Positions 26,618-34,638 of a stretch of DNA of 61,766 bases are shown piece after piece. The position numbers and the translations under genes are program-made. The stretch comes from Muribaculaceae bacterium. Lineage in GTDB: Bacteria > Bacteroidota > Bacteroidia > Bacteroidales > Muribaculaceae. Where the stretch lies: positions 1 to 61,766 of the forward strand of contig JAFUWD010000004.1 of the NCBI GenBank assembly GCA_017483645.1. The letters are read 5' to 3'. Within the stretch, counting starts at the first letter, position 1. Every line of letters starts with the position of its first letter. The notes below the pieces were generated by a model. That model had not been told where the DNA came from. It ran no database searches and saw only the letters and a program-made list of their open reading frames with translations.

Positions 26618-28996
26618 ATGAGGAACAAATTATTCATTTTTGCGCTCCTGATGACATGCACATTGTGCATGGAGGCGCAGCAAACGATGTGGGTGCACAC
26701 CGGTCAAGTGAAGTGGGCGTTCACCACATCTCAGCTGGGACAAATGCCCATAGCCGATGCGACATCGGTGACCATCCTCGACAAAGTTTTTGCCGTGAGC
26801 GATATCGACAGCATCACTGTCGACAAGCAAGAATGGCCCGACAACAACATTGCCGTGACCTACAACGGCTCGAAAGCCCAAGTAACCGTGGCCGGCAACA
26901 TTGCAAAGAATATCACCCTGGCAACCGTCACCGGAGCCAATGTGGCCATCATCCAAGACCCCGAAGCTGTGGCCGACGAGTACACCTACACACTGAGCGG
27001 AACAAGCAGCAACGGGTCGTTCTGGATGGACGGCAAGTATAAAATGACGCTTGTGCTCGACAATCTGACGCTCACCAGCGCCGACAGCGCCGCCGTGAAC
27101 ATCCGCAACGGCAAGCGCATCGCCGTGACGCTTGTGGGTGACAATGTGCTTGCCGATGGAGCTTCTGGCAGCCAGAAGGGTTGCTTTGCCGTGAAGGGTC
27201 ATCCCGAAGTGGGAGGTAGCGGAAACCTCACCCTCACCGGCAATGCCAAGCACGCATTGTGGACGGGCGAATATCTGCAACTGAAAAAGAAATTCACCGG
27301 CACCATCACCGTGGCCAAGTCGGCCGGTGACGGCTTCAATATCAACCAGTATTTCCAACTCAATGGTGGCAACGTGCTGATTAACAACGTGGCCGACGAC
27401 GGCATCCAAGTGGGTGTCACCGACGACGAGACGGATGAATATAACGGACAAATACTGATTAACGGCGGCTCACTCAAAGTCACCGTGAGCGCAGCCGGCA
27501 CCAAGGGCCTGAAAGCCGACAGCCACATCAGCATCACCGGCGGAACGACCGACATCACTTCGAGCGCACCCGGTACTTGGGACACCACCGACCTCGACAC
27601 CAAGACCAGCGCCTGCATCAAGAGCGACAGCACCGTCACCATCACCGGCGACGACACACAAGTCACACTCAAGGCCACCGGCACCGGCGGCAAGGGCATC
27701 AATGCCGACACGGGCATCACCATCGGCGGCGGCACGGTGACGGCTACTACCACAGGAGCCATTTATACCTACACCTATAATTCCACCGTTTACACCGGTT
27801 CGACCGACGGCATCAAGACCGACGGAAACATCACCATCACCGGCGGAAACATTACCGCCAGCACCACGGGTGTGGCCAGCAAGGGCATCAAGTGCAAGGG
27901 CAACATGGTGGTGGATGGGGGAACCATCAAGTCGACCACCACCGGCGGTGCGCGCTGGGATGCCGTAGACAACGAAACCAAGGCCTGCGCGGCCCTGAAA
28001 GTGGGAGGAACGCTCACCACCAACGGCGGCACTTTCACGCTCAGCAGCAGCGGACAGGGTGGCAAAGGCATCAGTGGCGATGGCGTAATGACCTTCAACG
28101 ACGGTGATTTCACCATCAAAACCACCGGCACACGCTACACCTACGGCAGCACCGGTGGCGGCGGTTGGGGACCGGGCAGCTCCAGTGGCAGCAGCAACAA
28201 GCGTTCCTCGCCCAAGGGTATCAAATGTGATGCGGCCATCGTGTTTAACGGCGGCACCTTCAATGTGAGTGCCACCGGTTCGGGCGACGGCTCGGAGTGC
28301 ATCGAGTCCAAGAGCACACTCACCATCAACGACGGCACCATCGAGTGCAACGGCTATGACGACTGCATCAACTCGGCGGGCGAAATGAGAATCAATGGCG
28401 GAAAAGTGTATGTCAATGCCACCAACAACGATGGCCTTGACGCCAACAGCAACCTCATCATCACTGGCGGCGTGGTCGTGGCCTACGGCGCCTCCAGTCC
28501 TGAGTGTGGCCTCGATGCTATCGACGGCGAGGGCGGCGTGGCAGGCTACCTCTACATCACAGGCGGCTATGTGCTGGCCGTGGGCGGAGGCACATCAAAC
28601 CCGCACAGCCCCACCACCTCGATGGGCATCGGCACGGCGCAGCCTGTCATGATTTACAAAGGCACTCAGACGGCCAACACCAACTACGCACTGGGCACCA
28701 CCAGCAGCAATGTCATGGCCTACACAATGACCAAGACCTTCAGCGGTGGCGGTGGCGGCCGGCCCGGCGGCGGTGGCGGCAGCTCGCTGACCGTGGTGAT
28801 GAGCGCTCCGAAACTCACCAGCGGCACAACCTACAACTTTTACAGTGGCACATCGGTCAACACCGCCAAGGAAAACTGGCACGGCTTGTACTATAACGGC
28901 GACGCCGTGACGAGTACAGGCACATCCCAGGGAAGCAAGGCGGCATCCACCCCCTATTTTCAAATAGGAAACAGCAGCGGCGGATGGGGATGGTAA
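26618..28996 (+). CDS. Exported DUF4353 beta-helix protein (carbohydrate-binding-like)
   Basis: A 792-aa protein. Signal peptide at about 1-21 (MRNKLFIFALLMTCTLCMEA); a short module at about 22-75 ending VSDIDSITVD, shared in outline with many Bacteroidales secreted proteins; then a long DUF4353-type region of repeated turns (GGKGIN, KGIKC, GGT(I/V)) that predicts a right-handed beta-helix; a Gly/Ser/Trp-rich insertion at about 510-530; and a Gly/Arg/Pro-rich linker near 710-724 before a small C-terminal domain. The family is named carbohydrate-binding in databases but activity is unproven. Start chosen from the promoter at 26542-26572. Confidence 0.8.
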   Translation: MRNKLFIFALLMTCTLCMEAQQTMWVHTGQVKWAFTTSQLGQMPIADATSVTILDKVFAVSDIDSITVDKQEWPDNNIAVTYNGSKAQVTVAGNIAKNITLATVTGANVAIIQDPEAVADEYTYTLSGTSSNGSFWMDGKYKMTLVLDNLTLTSADSAAVNIRNGKRIAVTLVGDNVLADGASGSQKGCFAVKGHPEVGGSGNLTLTGNAKHALWTGEYLQLKKKFTGTITVAKSAGDGFNINQYFQLNGGNVLINNVADDGIQVGVTDDETDEYNGQILINGGSLKVTVSAAGTKGLKADSHISITGGTTDITSSAPGTWDTTDLDTKTSACIKSDSTVTITGDDTQVTLKATGTGGKGINADTGITIGGGTVTATTTGAIYTYTYNSTVYTGSTDGIKTDGNITITGGNITASTTGVASKGIKCKGNMVVDGGTIKSTTTGGARWDAVDNETKACAALKVGGTLTTNGGTFTLSSSGQGGKGISGDGVMTFNDGDFTIKTTGTRYTYGSTGGGGWGPGSSSGSSNKRSSPKGIKCDAAIVFNGGTFNVSATGSGDGSECIESKSTLTINDGTIECNGYDDCINSAGEMRINGGKVYVNATNNDGLDANSNLIITGGVVVAYGASSPECGLDAIDGEGGVAGYLYITGGYVLAVGGGTSNPHSPTTSMGIGTAQPVMIYKGTQTANTNYALGTTSSNVMAYTMTKTFSGGGGGRPGGGGGSSLTVVMSAPKLTSGTTYNFYSGTSVNTAKENWHGLYYNGDAVTSTGTSQGSKAASTPYFQIGNSSGGWGW

Positions 28997-29034
28997 AAAA
29001 TTATAATTAAGAGTGTGTAATCAAAAGAATTTTG

Positions 29035-29042
29035 TATTTTTG
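29035..29042 (+). promoter_or_regulatory. Possible -7 box for the small dockerin gene
   Basis: TATTTTTG fits TAnnTTTG, 19 nt before the ATG at 29062, but without a good -33 box. An upstream start at 29032 would lie at this box, favouring 29062. Confidence 0.4.
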
Positions 29043-29061
29043 CAAAAATTTATCGAAAACA

Positions 29062-29493
29062 ATGAGAAAGATTATATTGATTATCATGCTGGCCATTGTG
29101 GGGCTGAATGTTCAGGCCGATGGATTTGGCTATGTAAAATTCAACCTGACAGGTGGTAACGAGCAACCTTTTGCCGCCGATGGTCTGAAAATCACGTTCG
29201 ACAACGGAAATGCTGTGCTCACGCTGGCCGATGGCACCGTCAGCACATTGAACTTAGATGACATCAACTACTTTTACTTCACCGACGACGCCGGAACACC
29301 AACAGGGCTGAAAGGTGATGTGAACAACGACAAAGAAGTTGGTGTGGCCGACATTACAGCGCTCATCAACCTGCTGCTCACCGACGAGCAGATTACCGAT
29401 GCCGACTTGTTCTATCGTGCCGATGTGAACAGTGATGATGAAATCAGCATTGCTGATGTAACGGCACTCGTGAATTTGGTGCTTACCCAATAA
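29062..29493 (+). CDS. Small exported protein with dockerin type I repeats
   Basis: A 143-aa protein: signal peptide at 1-18; an N-terminal module at about 20-75 (FGYVKFNLTGGNEQPF to YFYFTDD) resembling the start of the upstream DUF4353 protein; and a paired dockerin at about 82-143, with GDVNNDKEVGVADITALINLL and DVNSDDEISIADVTALVNLVL as two calcium-binding EF-hand-like halves. No cohesin is encoded in the window, so a cellulosome-type partner is not implied. A strong terminator follows, so it is transcribed separately from the next operon. Confidence 0.85.
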   Translation: MRKIILIIMLAIVGLNVQADGFGYVKFNLTGGNEQPFAADGLKITFDNGNAVLTLADGTVSTLNLDDINYFYFTDDAGTPTGLKGDVNNDKEVGVADITALINLLLTDEQITDADLFYRADVNSDDEISIADVTALVNLVLTQ

Positions 29494-29517
29494 CGCCATT
29501 CACTGTGCACAACATCA

Positions 29518-29557
29518 CCCCGTTTTGGTAGTCGCCGATGCCAAAACGGGGCTTTTT
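29518..29557 (+). terminator. Intrinsic terminator after the dockerin gene
   Basis: An 11-bp stem (29518-29528 with 29541-29551), 12-nt loop, then CTTTTTATT. It separates the dockerin gene from the VTC operon. Confidence 0.9.
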
Positions 29558-29646
29558 ATTCGAGCTTTGGTGGGATAAATAGTTCCATTGGTCGACATTT
29601 GGCTACCGATTATAGGTTTAAGTACTTATGTTACAATAAAATTTTG

Positions 29647-29654
29647 TAATTTTG
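29647..29654 (+). promoter_or_regulatory. Probable -7 box for the VTC operon
   Basis: TAATTTTG fits TAnnTTTG, 18 nt before the ATG at 29672; no convincing -33 box. With the terminator upstream it marks the start of the five-gene operon. Confidence 0.5.
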
Positions 29655-29671
29655 CGTTGAAATATAAACAA

Positions 29672-30463
29672 ATGAATATTTCAGGCGACAACTTCAGCCG
29701 GTTTGCCCCCATCAGTCTTGACGAGATGTCGGGAATCAAACTAATGAACCGCATTGACACCAAGTTTGTCACTACGGTTCCCTTGCTGCTGCGTCTGCTG
29801 AAACTGGCGCAAGACGACTACCGCATGCAAGAAATAGACGGATTGCGCAATATGACCTACGGCACCGTCTACTTCGACACACCGGCGCTTGACATGTTCA
29901 TCGCGCACCACAACGGACACTCCGGACGACAAAAAGTGAGAATCCGCACCTATGTGGACTCGCACATGGATTTCCTGGAAGTAAAAACGAAAAACAACCA
30001 CGGGCGCACGCGTAAAAAACGCATCTCGGTCACCGACGACAACCTGAGAGAGCCCGCCAAGGTGGCCTTCCTGAACCAGCACCTGCGATACGACCCCGAC
30101 GCGCTCACACCACGGCTGCAAAACCGCTTCAACCGCATCACACTGGTGAACCGCAGATGCACCGAGCGGCTCACCATCGACACCAATCTGCAATTTCACA
30201 ATCTGTTCACCGGCCGTGACTACTCACTGCCCACACTGGCCATTGTGGAACTAAAGCGTGACGGGCTACAACCGTCGCCCGTGCTTGAGATGCTGCGCCA
30301 ACTACGCATCATGCCCACGGGATTCAGCAAGTACTGCATCGGCTCACTGCTCACCGACCCCACGCTGAAACGCAACCGTTTCAAAGAACGGCTTCACACA
30401 CTGGAACGCCTCACCGGCAGTTCTTTTCACTTATACTCCCAACCTCAGCAACAACACACATTA
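29672..30463 (+). CDS. VTC-domain polyphosphate polymerase
   Basis: A 263-264-aa protein with one VTC domain over nearly its full length. Expected tunnel residues of the Vtc4 family are present: K31 in RIDTKF, R90 and R92 in KVRIRTY, K105/K107 in EVKTK, basic RTRKKR at 112-117, R161/R162, E193 in IVELKRD and K220 in GFSKY. Yeast Vtc4 makes polyphosphate from ATP with this fold; bacterial single-domain forms are less studied. No membrane helix here, so it probably works with the DUF4956 membrane protein next to it. The start at 29672 follows a -7 box; its stop overlaps the next ATG (30463-30466). The in-frame end is the TGA at 30464-30466. Confidence 0.88.
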
Positions 30464-31173
30464 TGAATACTGATTTTCTCGCATTGCTCACTCAATTCTT
30501 CACAACAGGAGATTTTGGACACATCTCATTAGCAACTTTTCTGCTCAACATGCTGTTTGTGTGGATAATCATCCACTTCTTGTACTTCCGCCGCAGCCAT
30601 CGACGTGATTTCTATTTCACCTTCATGTTGCTGGGAATCACCATCTACTTCCTGGTGTACTTCATGATTTATGTACTGGAGGATTTGAAAGGAAAGACAG
30701 GCATCGGCATCGGCATTGGCTTGTTCGGCATTTTCAGCATCATGCGCTACCGCACCGACGCCATGCCAGTGCGGGAAATGACCTATCTGTTCACCATCAT
30801 CTGCATGTCGGTTATCAATGCACTGGGGTCAACCATCAGCTTTGCCGAGCAACTGATTCCCAACATCATCATTCTGTTGGCCATCGGGCTGTGCGAGGGC
30901 TTGCTGCTTCGAGGCAAAGAGATGTCGAAACTTGTGCAATACGACCGCATTGAGCTCATCAAGCCCGAACGGCACGACGAACTGCTGGCCGACCTGCAAG
31001 AACGCACCGGGCTTGAAATCAAACGTATCGACGTAGGAGCCATCGACTTCCTGCGCGACATGGCCATGCTCAAAATCTACTACACCGACCCCGGCGTGGG
31101 GGCAAGCGACGACGCCGTGAACCATCAAAGTAAAATCACTCGACAAGAATGGGAAGACGTAAACCAAAATTGA
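30463..31173 (+). CDS. DUF4956 membrane protein
   Basis: A 236-aa protein with four hydrophobic segments in the first 140 residues (about 22-40, 52-72, 80-92, 110-128) and a soluble C-terminal domain of about 90 residues. The segment IFSIMRYRTDAMPVREMTYLF, just after the third helix, is the family hallmark. DUF4956 genes regularly sit beside VTC polymerases in bacteria, as here with a 4-nt overlap, so a complex in the inner membrane is likely: VTC on the cytoplasmic face and DUF4956 as anchor or conduit. The function is inferred from this association only. Confidence 0.88.
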   Translation: MNTDFLALLTQFFTTGDFGHISLATFLLNMLFVWIIIHFLYFRRSHRRDFYFTFMLLGITIYFLVYFMIYVLEDLKGKTGIGIGIGLFGIFSIMRYRTDAMPVREMTYLFTIICMSVINALGSTISFAEQLIPNIIILLAIGLCEGLLLRGKEMSKLVQYDRIELIKPERHDELLADLQERTGLEIKRIDVGAIDFLRDMAMLKIYYTDPGVGASDDAVNHQSKITRQEWEDVNQN

Positions 31174-31910
31174 TACGGCTCTTAGTGCTGATGCTGCTGG
31201 TGGGCAGCGTGGCCTTGCCGGTCAAAGCCGATGACAGCGGGCTCATCATATCGGTGGGAGCCGACAAGAAAGTGAATAAAAAACTCACCTTAGGCACCGA
31301 ACTGGAATGGCGCACACGCAACAATTGGCGCACGGCCGACCGATTGGCGCTTTCGCTCGACGCACAATACCGACTCCTGCCCTGGCTCAAAGCCGGAGCA
31401 GGTTATGTGCTGCTGGTAGACAACAACCCCGAGAAAATATCCTATCACACTGGGGGCGATCTGAATAATTGGCGACCTTCTTACTGGGGCACACGTCACC
31501 GCCTGAATGCCACCCTCACGGGAACTTACACTTACAAAAAACGTTTCTCGGTGTCGCTGCGTGAGCGATATCAGTTCACTTGGCGCCCCACACACACCAC
31601 ACGGCGCTACGATTTCGACAATGCATACTGGGAAGACACCGATGTCGACAGCCGATGCAAGCATGTGTTGCGCTCCCGGCTCAAGCTGGAATACAACCCT
31701 CGCAAATGCCCCGTCGATTTCTGGAGCAGTGTGGAGTTTTTCAACGCATTGCGACTTGAGAAAACACGCGTGCAGGTGGGAGCCGACTATAAAATCCAGA
31801 AAAAACACACCCTGTCACTCTACTATCGCTACCAGGCCGTGAACGGCGATGACGACGAAACCGAGACCGACATGCACATGGTGGGACTGGGCTATAACTT
31901 CAAATTTTGA
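31149..31910 (+). CDS. DUF2490 protein, probable outer-membrane beta-barrel
   Basis: A 253-aa exported protein: signal peptide at about 1-27 (LIRLLVLMLLVGSVALPVKA), then amphipathic strands throughout (LTLGTELEWRTRNNW, FSVSLRERYQFTWRPT, HTLSLYYRYQAV) and a C-terminal MVGLGYNFKF with terminal phenylalanine. DUF2490 members are predicted small outer-membrane barrels. It overlaps the DUF4956 gene by 25 nt and is followed 3 nt later by the lipoprotein gene, so it belongs to the operon. In this context it could be the outer-membrane element of the system. Confidence 0.85.
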   Translation: MGRRKPKLIRLLVLMLLVGSVALPVKADDSGLIISVGADKKVNKKLTLGTELEWRTRNNWRTADRLALSLDAQYRLLPWLKAGAGYVLLVDNNPEKISYHTGGDLNNWRPSYWGTRHRLNATLTGTYTYKKRFSVSLRERYQFTWRPTHTTRRYDFDNAYWEDTDVDSRCKHVLRSRLKLEYNPRKCPVDFWSSVEFFNALRLEKTRVQVGADYKIQKKHTLSLYYRYQAVNGDDDETETDMHMVGLGYNFKF

Positions 31911-31913
31911 ACA

Positions 31914-33131
31914 ATGAAAAGCGTAATCAAGCATATCATCATTGCAATGGCCGCAGGCATCACCATTATGCTCGCCGCCACAGGCTGCCAAAAGGATGAC
32001 ACCAATTTTGACGAGGTGATAGCCGAATACGAGGCTCAGCCCGACATCAACATCGAGTGGGACAACAGCGCGCTCGCCGAGGCTCCCGATGAGCCGGTGA
32101 CCGATGAAACCGACGAATTTTTCAACGACTACGTGGAGAATACCAACTTCTCCAACACCATTGCCATCGACTACAACGGCAACAGCGTCACCGTCAGCGG
32201 GACGGTGGGCGGTGTGATGGTGGAAACCGACGGCGCACATGTGACAGTGACTTCGGCCAAGGGGCATGTGAACTACATTTTGAGCGGAAGCACCACCAAC
32301 GGCTCCTTCAAGATTTACAGCTTCAACAAATATTGCATCACCCTGAACGGCGTGAGCATCACCAATCCTGCCGGAGCGGCCATCAACAGCCAAAGCAGCA
32401 AATCGTGCTACATTGTGCTGCCCGAGGGAACCGACAATCATCTGGCCGACGGTGCCACCTACACCGAAGTGGAACTTGAGGACCAAAAGGCTGCACTCTT
32501 CAGCGAGGGACAAATCATCTTTTCGGGCAGCGGTTCACTCACTGTCAACGCCACGGGCAAAGCGGGCATCACCAGCGACGACTACATCCGCTTCAGGCCC
32601 GGCCCGCACATCAACGTCACCAGCACGGCCGGCAATGGTGTAAAAGGGAAGGATGCGGTGTTTATCGACGGCGGGGTGCTCAATATCACCGCAAGCGCAT
32701 CCGGAGCCAAGGGCATCAACAGCGAAGGGCTTGTGAACGTGCGCGGCGGACGCACCACAGCCATCACCACAGGCAGCACACGCATTGAGGGCACCGACAC
32801 CACCACTTGCGCCGCACTGAAGGTCGACAGCGTGCTCAATATCAGTGCCGGCACGCTGCGGCTCAAAGCCACCGGCGAGGGCGGAAAAGGCATCAACTGC
32901 AATCAAAGCATCACCCTGAGTGGCGGCGATGTGGCTGTTGTGGCAACGGGCATCAAGGAGGCAGGCTCGCCCAAGGGCGTGAAATGCGACCAAAACATGA
33001 CCATGACCGGCGGCCACCTCTACAGCTACAGCGCATGGGCTGCTCCGCTCGATGTGAACGGAATACTCACCGTAGCCAGCAACCGTACCCGGTATGAAAC
33101 CAAAAAACGCTCAATAAACATCCTATTTTGA
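31914..33131 (+). CDS. Surface lipoprotein with DUF4353 beta-helix
   Basis: A 405-aa lipoprotein: signal peptide ending in the lipobox LAATGC with the lipidated cysteine C25. The residues after it, QKDDT, match the Bacteroidetes lipoprotein export signal (K followed by two acidic residues) that directs lipoproteins to the cell surface. An acidic spacer (about 30-75) precedes a DUF4353-type beta-helix at about 80-395 with repeated (K/R)GIN and GG(D/R) turns. It is a close paralogue of the next gene but lacks its dockerin. It lies 3 nt after the DUF2490 gene. Confidence 0.85.
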   Translation: MKSVIKHIIIAMAAGITIMLAATGCQKDDTNFDEVIAEYEAQPDINIEWDNSALAEAPDEPVTDETDEFFNDYVENTNFSNTIAIDYNGNSVTVSGTVGGVMVETDGAHVTVTSAKGHVNYILSGSTTNGSFKIYSFNKYCITLNGVSITNPAGAAINSQSSKSCYIVLPEGTDNHLADGATYTEVELEDQKAALFSEGQIIFSGSGSLTVNATGKAGITSDDYIRFRPGPHINVTSTAGNGVKGKDAVFIDGGVLNITASASGAKGINSEGLVNVRGGRTTAITTGSTRIEGTDTTTCAALKVDSVLNISAGTLRLKATGEGGKGINCNQSITLSGGDVAVVATGIKEAGSPKGVKCDQNMTMTGGHLYSYSAWAAPLDVNGILTVASNRTRYETKKRSINILF

Positions 33132-33142
33132 ACACACCACAC

Positions 33143-34486
33143 ATGAAACTCAAAATACTGCTCTTTTGCATGGTCGCAAGTCTGACCGCAGCGGCTGCCA
33201 CCTACACCTTTGTGGGCGATGTCAACAACGATGGCGAGGTTAACATTGCCGATGTGACATCGCTGGTGAACATTGTACTCAGCGAAGACGCCTCAAGCAA
33301 TGCGATGGCCGATGTCAACGAAGATGATGAAGTGAGTGTGGCCGACATCACCTCGCTGGTGAATCTGGTTCTCGACAGTGAGGCGCCACGAAAAGTGACG
33401 CTCGACGACAGCGACCTGACCGAGGCAGCCGATGTGGTGGAAGACGACGAGGACGCACCCGCCTATGGCGACTACATTGAGAACGCATCCTTCACCAGCA
33501 CGGTCACCATCACCTACGACGGCAACAGTGCAGCCGTAAGCGGAAGGCCCACGGGCGTGAGCATCACCACCAGCGGCGCCCATGTGACCGTGATTTCGGC
33601 CATCAAAAACGTAAAATATGTGCTCACCGGAAGCAGTAGCGACGGCTCGTTCAAGATTTACAGCGAAAAGAAATTCTGCCTCACGCTCAATGGTCTGGAC
33701 CTCACCAATCCCAGTGGTGCCGCCATCAACAACCAATGTGGAAAAACGCTCTATCTGGTGCTGCCCGAGGGAACCGACAACCATCTGGCCGATGGCGAAA
33801 CCTATACCGAGGTGGAGCTTGAGGACCAAAAGGCGGCTTTCTTCAGCGAGGGGCAAATCATCTTTTCGGGCAAAGGCCGCCTGAATGTGGATGCTGTGGG
33901 CAAAAGCGGCATCACCAGCGACGACTACATCCGTTTCAGGCCGGGCACACACATCAACATCAACAGCAGCGCCAATCATGGCGTGAAGGCCAACGACGGC
34001 ATCTTCATCGATGGCGGAGTGCTCAATATCCGGGTCACCGCCAATGGAGCGAAAGGCATCAACTGCGGAGGCGTCATGGAAGTGAACGGCGGACGCACCA
34101 CCGTTATCACCACCGGCGCACCCGTTATTGAAAGCACCGAGCTGGGCAACGACACCACATCGTGTGCCGCACTGAAAGCCGACACGCTGCTTACCATCAC
34201 CGGCGGCACACTTTGCTTGAAATCCTCGGGCGATGGCGGCAAGGGCATCAACTGCAACAACAACATTGTGATGACCGACGGCAATGTCACCATCGTGGCG
34301 CAGGGGGTAAAAGATTTAGCCGCACCCAAAGGCGTGAAATGTGACGGCACCCTTTCGGTGACAAGCGGTGCCTTCTACACCTACAGTTCCAAAAGCAAGC
34401 CACTCGACGTGGCCGGCGGTGTAACTGTGAGCGACGGCTATAGAGCCTACACCGAAACTGAGCGATCGGTTAACATTGAGTTTTAG
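33143..34486 (+). CDS. Secreted dockerin plus DUF4353 beta-helix protein
   Basis: A 447-aa protein: signal peptide at about 1-20; a dockerin pair right behind it at about 24-78 (GDVNNDGEVNIADVTSLVNI and DVNEDDEVSVADITSLVNL); an acidic linker; then a DUF4353 beta-helix at about 115-440. Dockerins are more often C-terminal, so an N-terminal one is unusual. The helix shares long identical stretches with the upstream gene, for example LPEGTDNHLADG and DQKAA.FSEGQIIFSG. The ATG at 33143 is preferred; a TTG at 33128 in frame is within the upstream stop region. It is last in the operon, ahead of a terminator. Confidence 0.85.
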   Translation: MKLKILLFCMVASLTAAAATYTFVGDVNNDGEVNIADVTSLVNIVLSEDASSNAMADVNEDDEVSVADITSLVNLVLDSEAPRKVTLDDSDLTEAADVVEDDEDAPAYGDYIENASFTSTVTITYDGNSAAVSGRPTGVSITTSGAHVTVISAIKNVKYVLTGSSSDGSFKIYSEKKFCLTLNGLDLTNPSGAAINNQCGKTLYLVLPEGTDNHLADGETYTEVELEDQKAAFFSEGQIIFSGKGRLNVDAVGKSGITSDDYIRFRPGTHININSSANHGVKANDGIFIDGGVLNIRVTANGAKGINCGGVMEVNGGRTTVITTGAPVIESTELGNDTTSCAALKADTLLTITGGTLCLKSSGDGGKGINCNNNIVMTDGNVTIVAQGVKDLAAPKGVKCDGTLSVTSGAFYTYSSKSKPLDVAGGVTVSDGYRAYTETERSVNIEF

Positions 34487-34542
34487 CTCTTTCGCATCAA
34501 TATTCCAGTGACTGCCACGAAGTGAAAAACATGTAAACACTC

Positions 34543-34586
34543 AAAATCAGCGATTGACCTATAAAACAAAGCCAATCGCTGATTTT
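34543..34586. terminator. Terminator at the end of the VTC/DUF4353 operon
   Basis: A perfect 14-bp stem (34543-34556 with 34573-34586) with a 16-nt loop and T-rich 3' arm. It separates the operon from the two-component genes. Confidence 0.85.
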
Positions 34587-34587
34587 A

Positions 34588-34619
34588 TTTGCATGTTCAC
34601 TTTCCATAACCTAATTTTG
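34588..34619 (+). promoter_or_regulatory. Promoter of the LytS/LytTR two-component operon
   Basis: TTTG (34588-34591), 20 nt, TAATTTTG (34612-34619), just after the terminator and 19 nt before the ATG at 34639. Confidence 0.75.
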
Positions 34620-34638
34620 TTTATCATAGACATAGACC

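Noticed and set aside
27470-28100. Short repeated GGC/ACC-rich units that look like a tandem DNA repeat or CRISPR-like array
   Set aside because: They follow the protein's beta-helix turns with variable spacing and no constant repeat with unique spacers.
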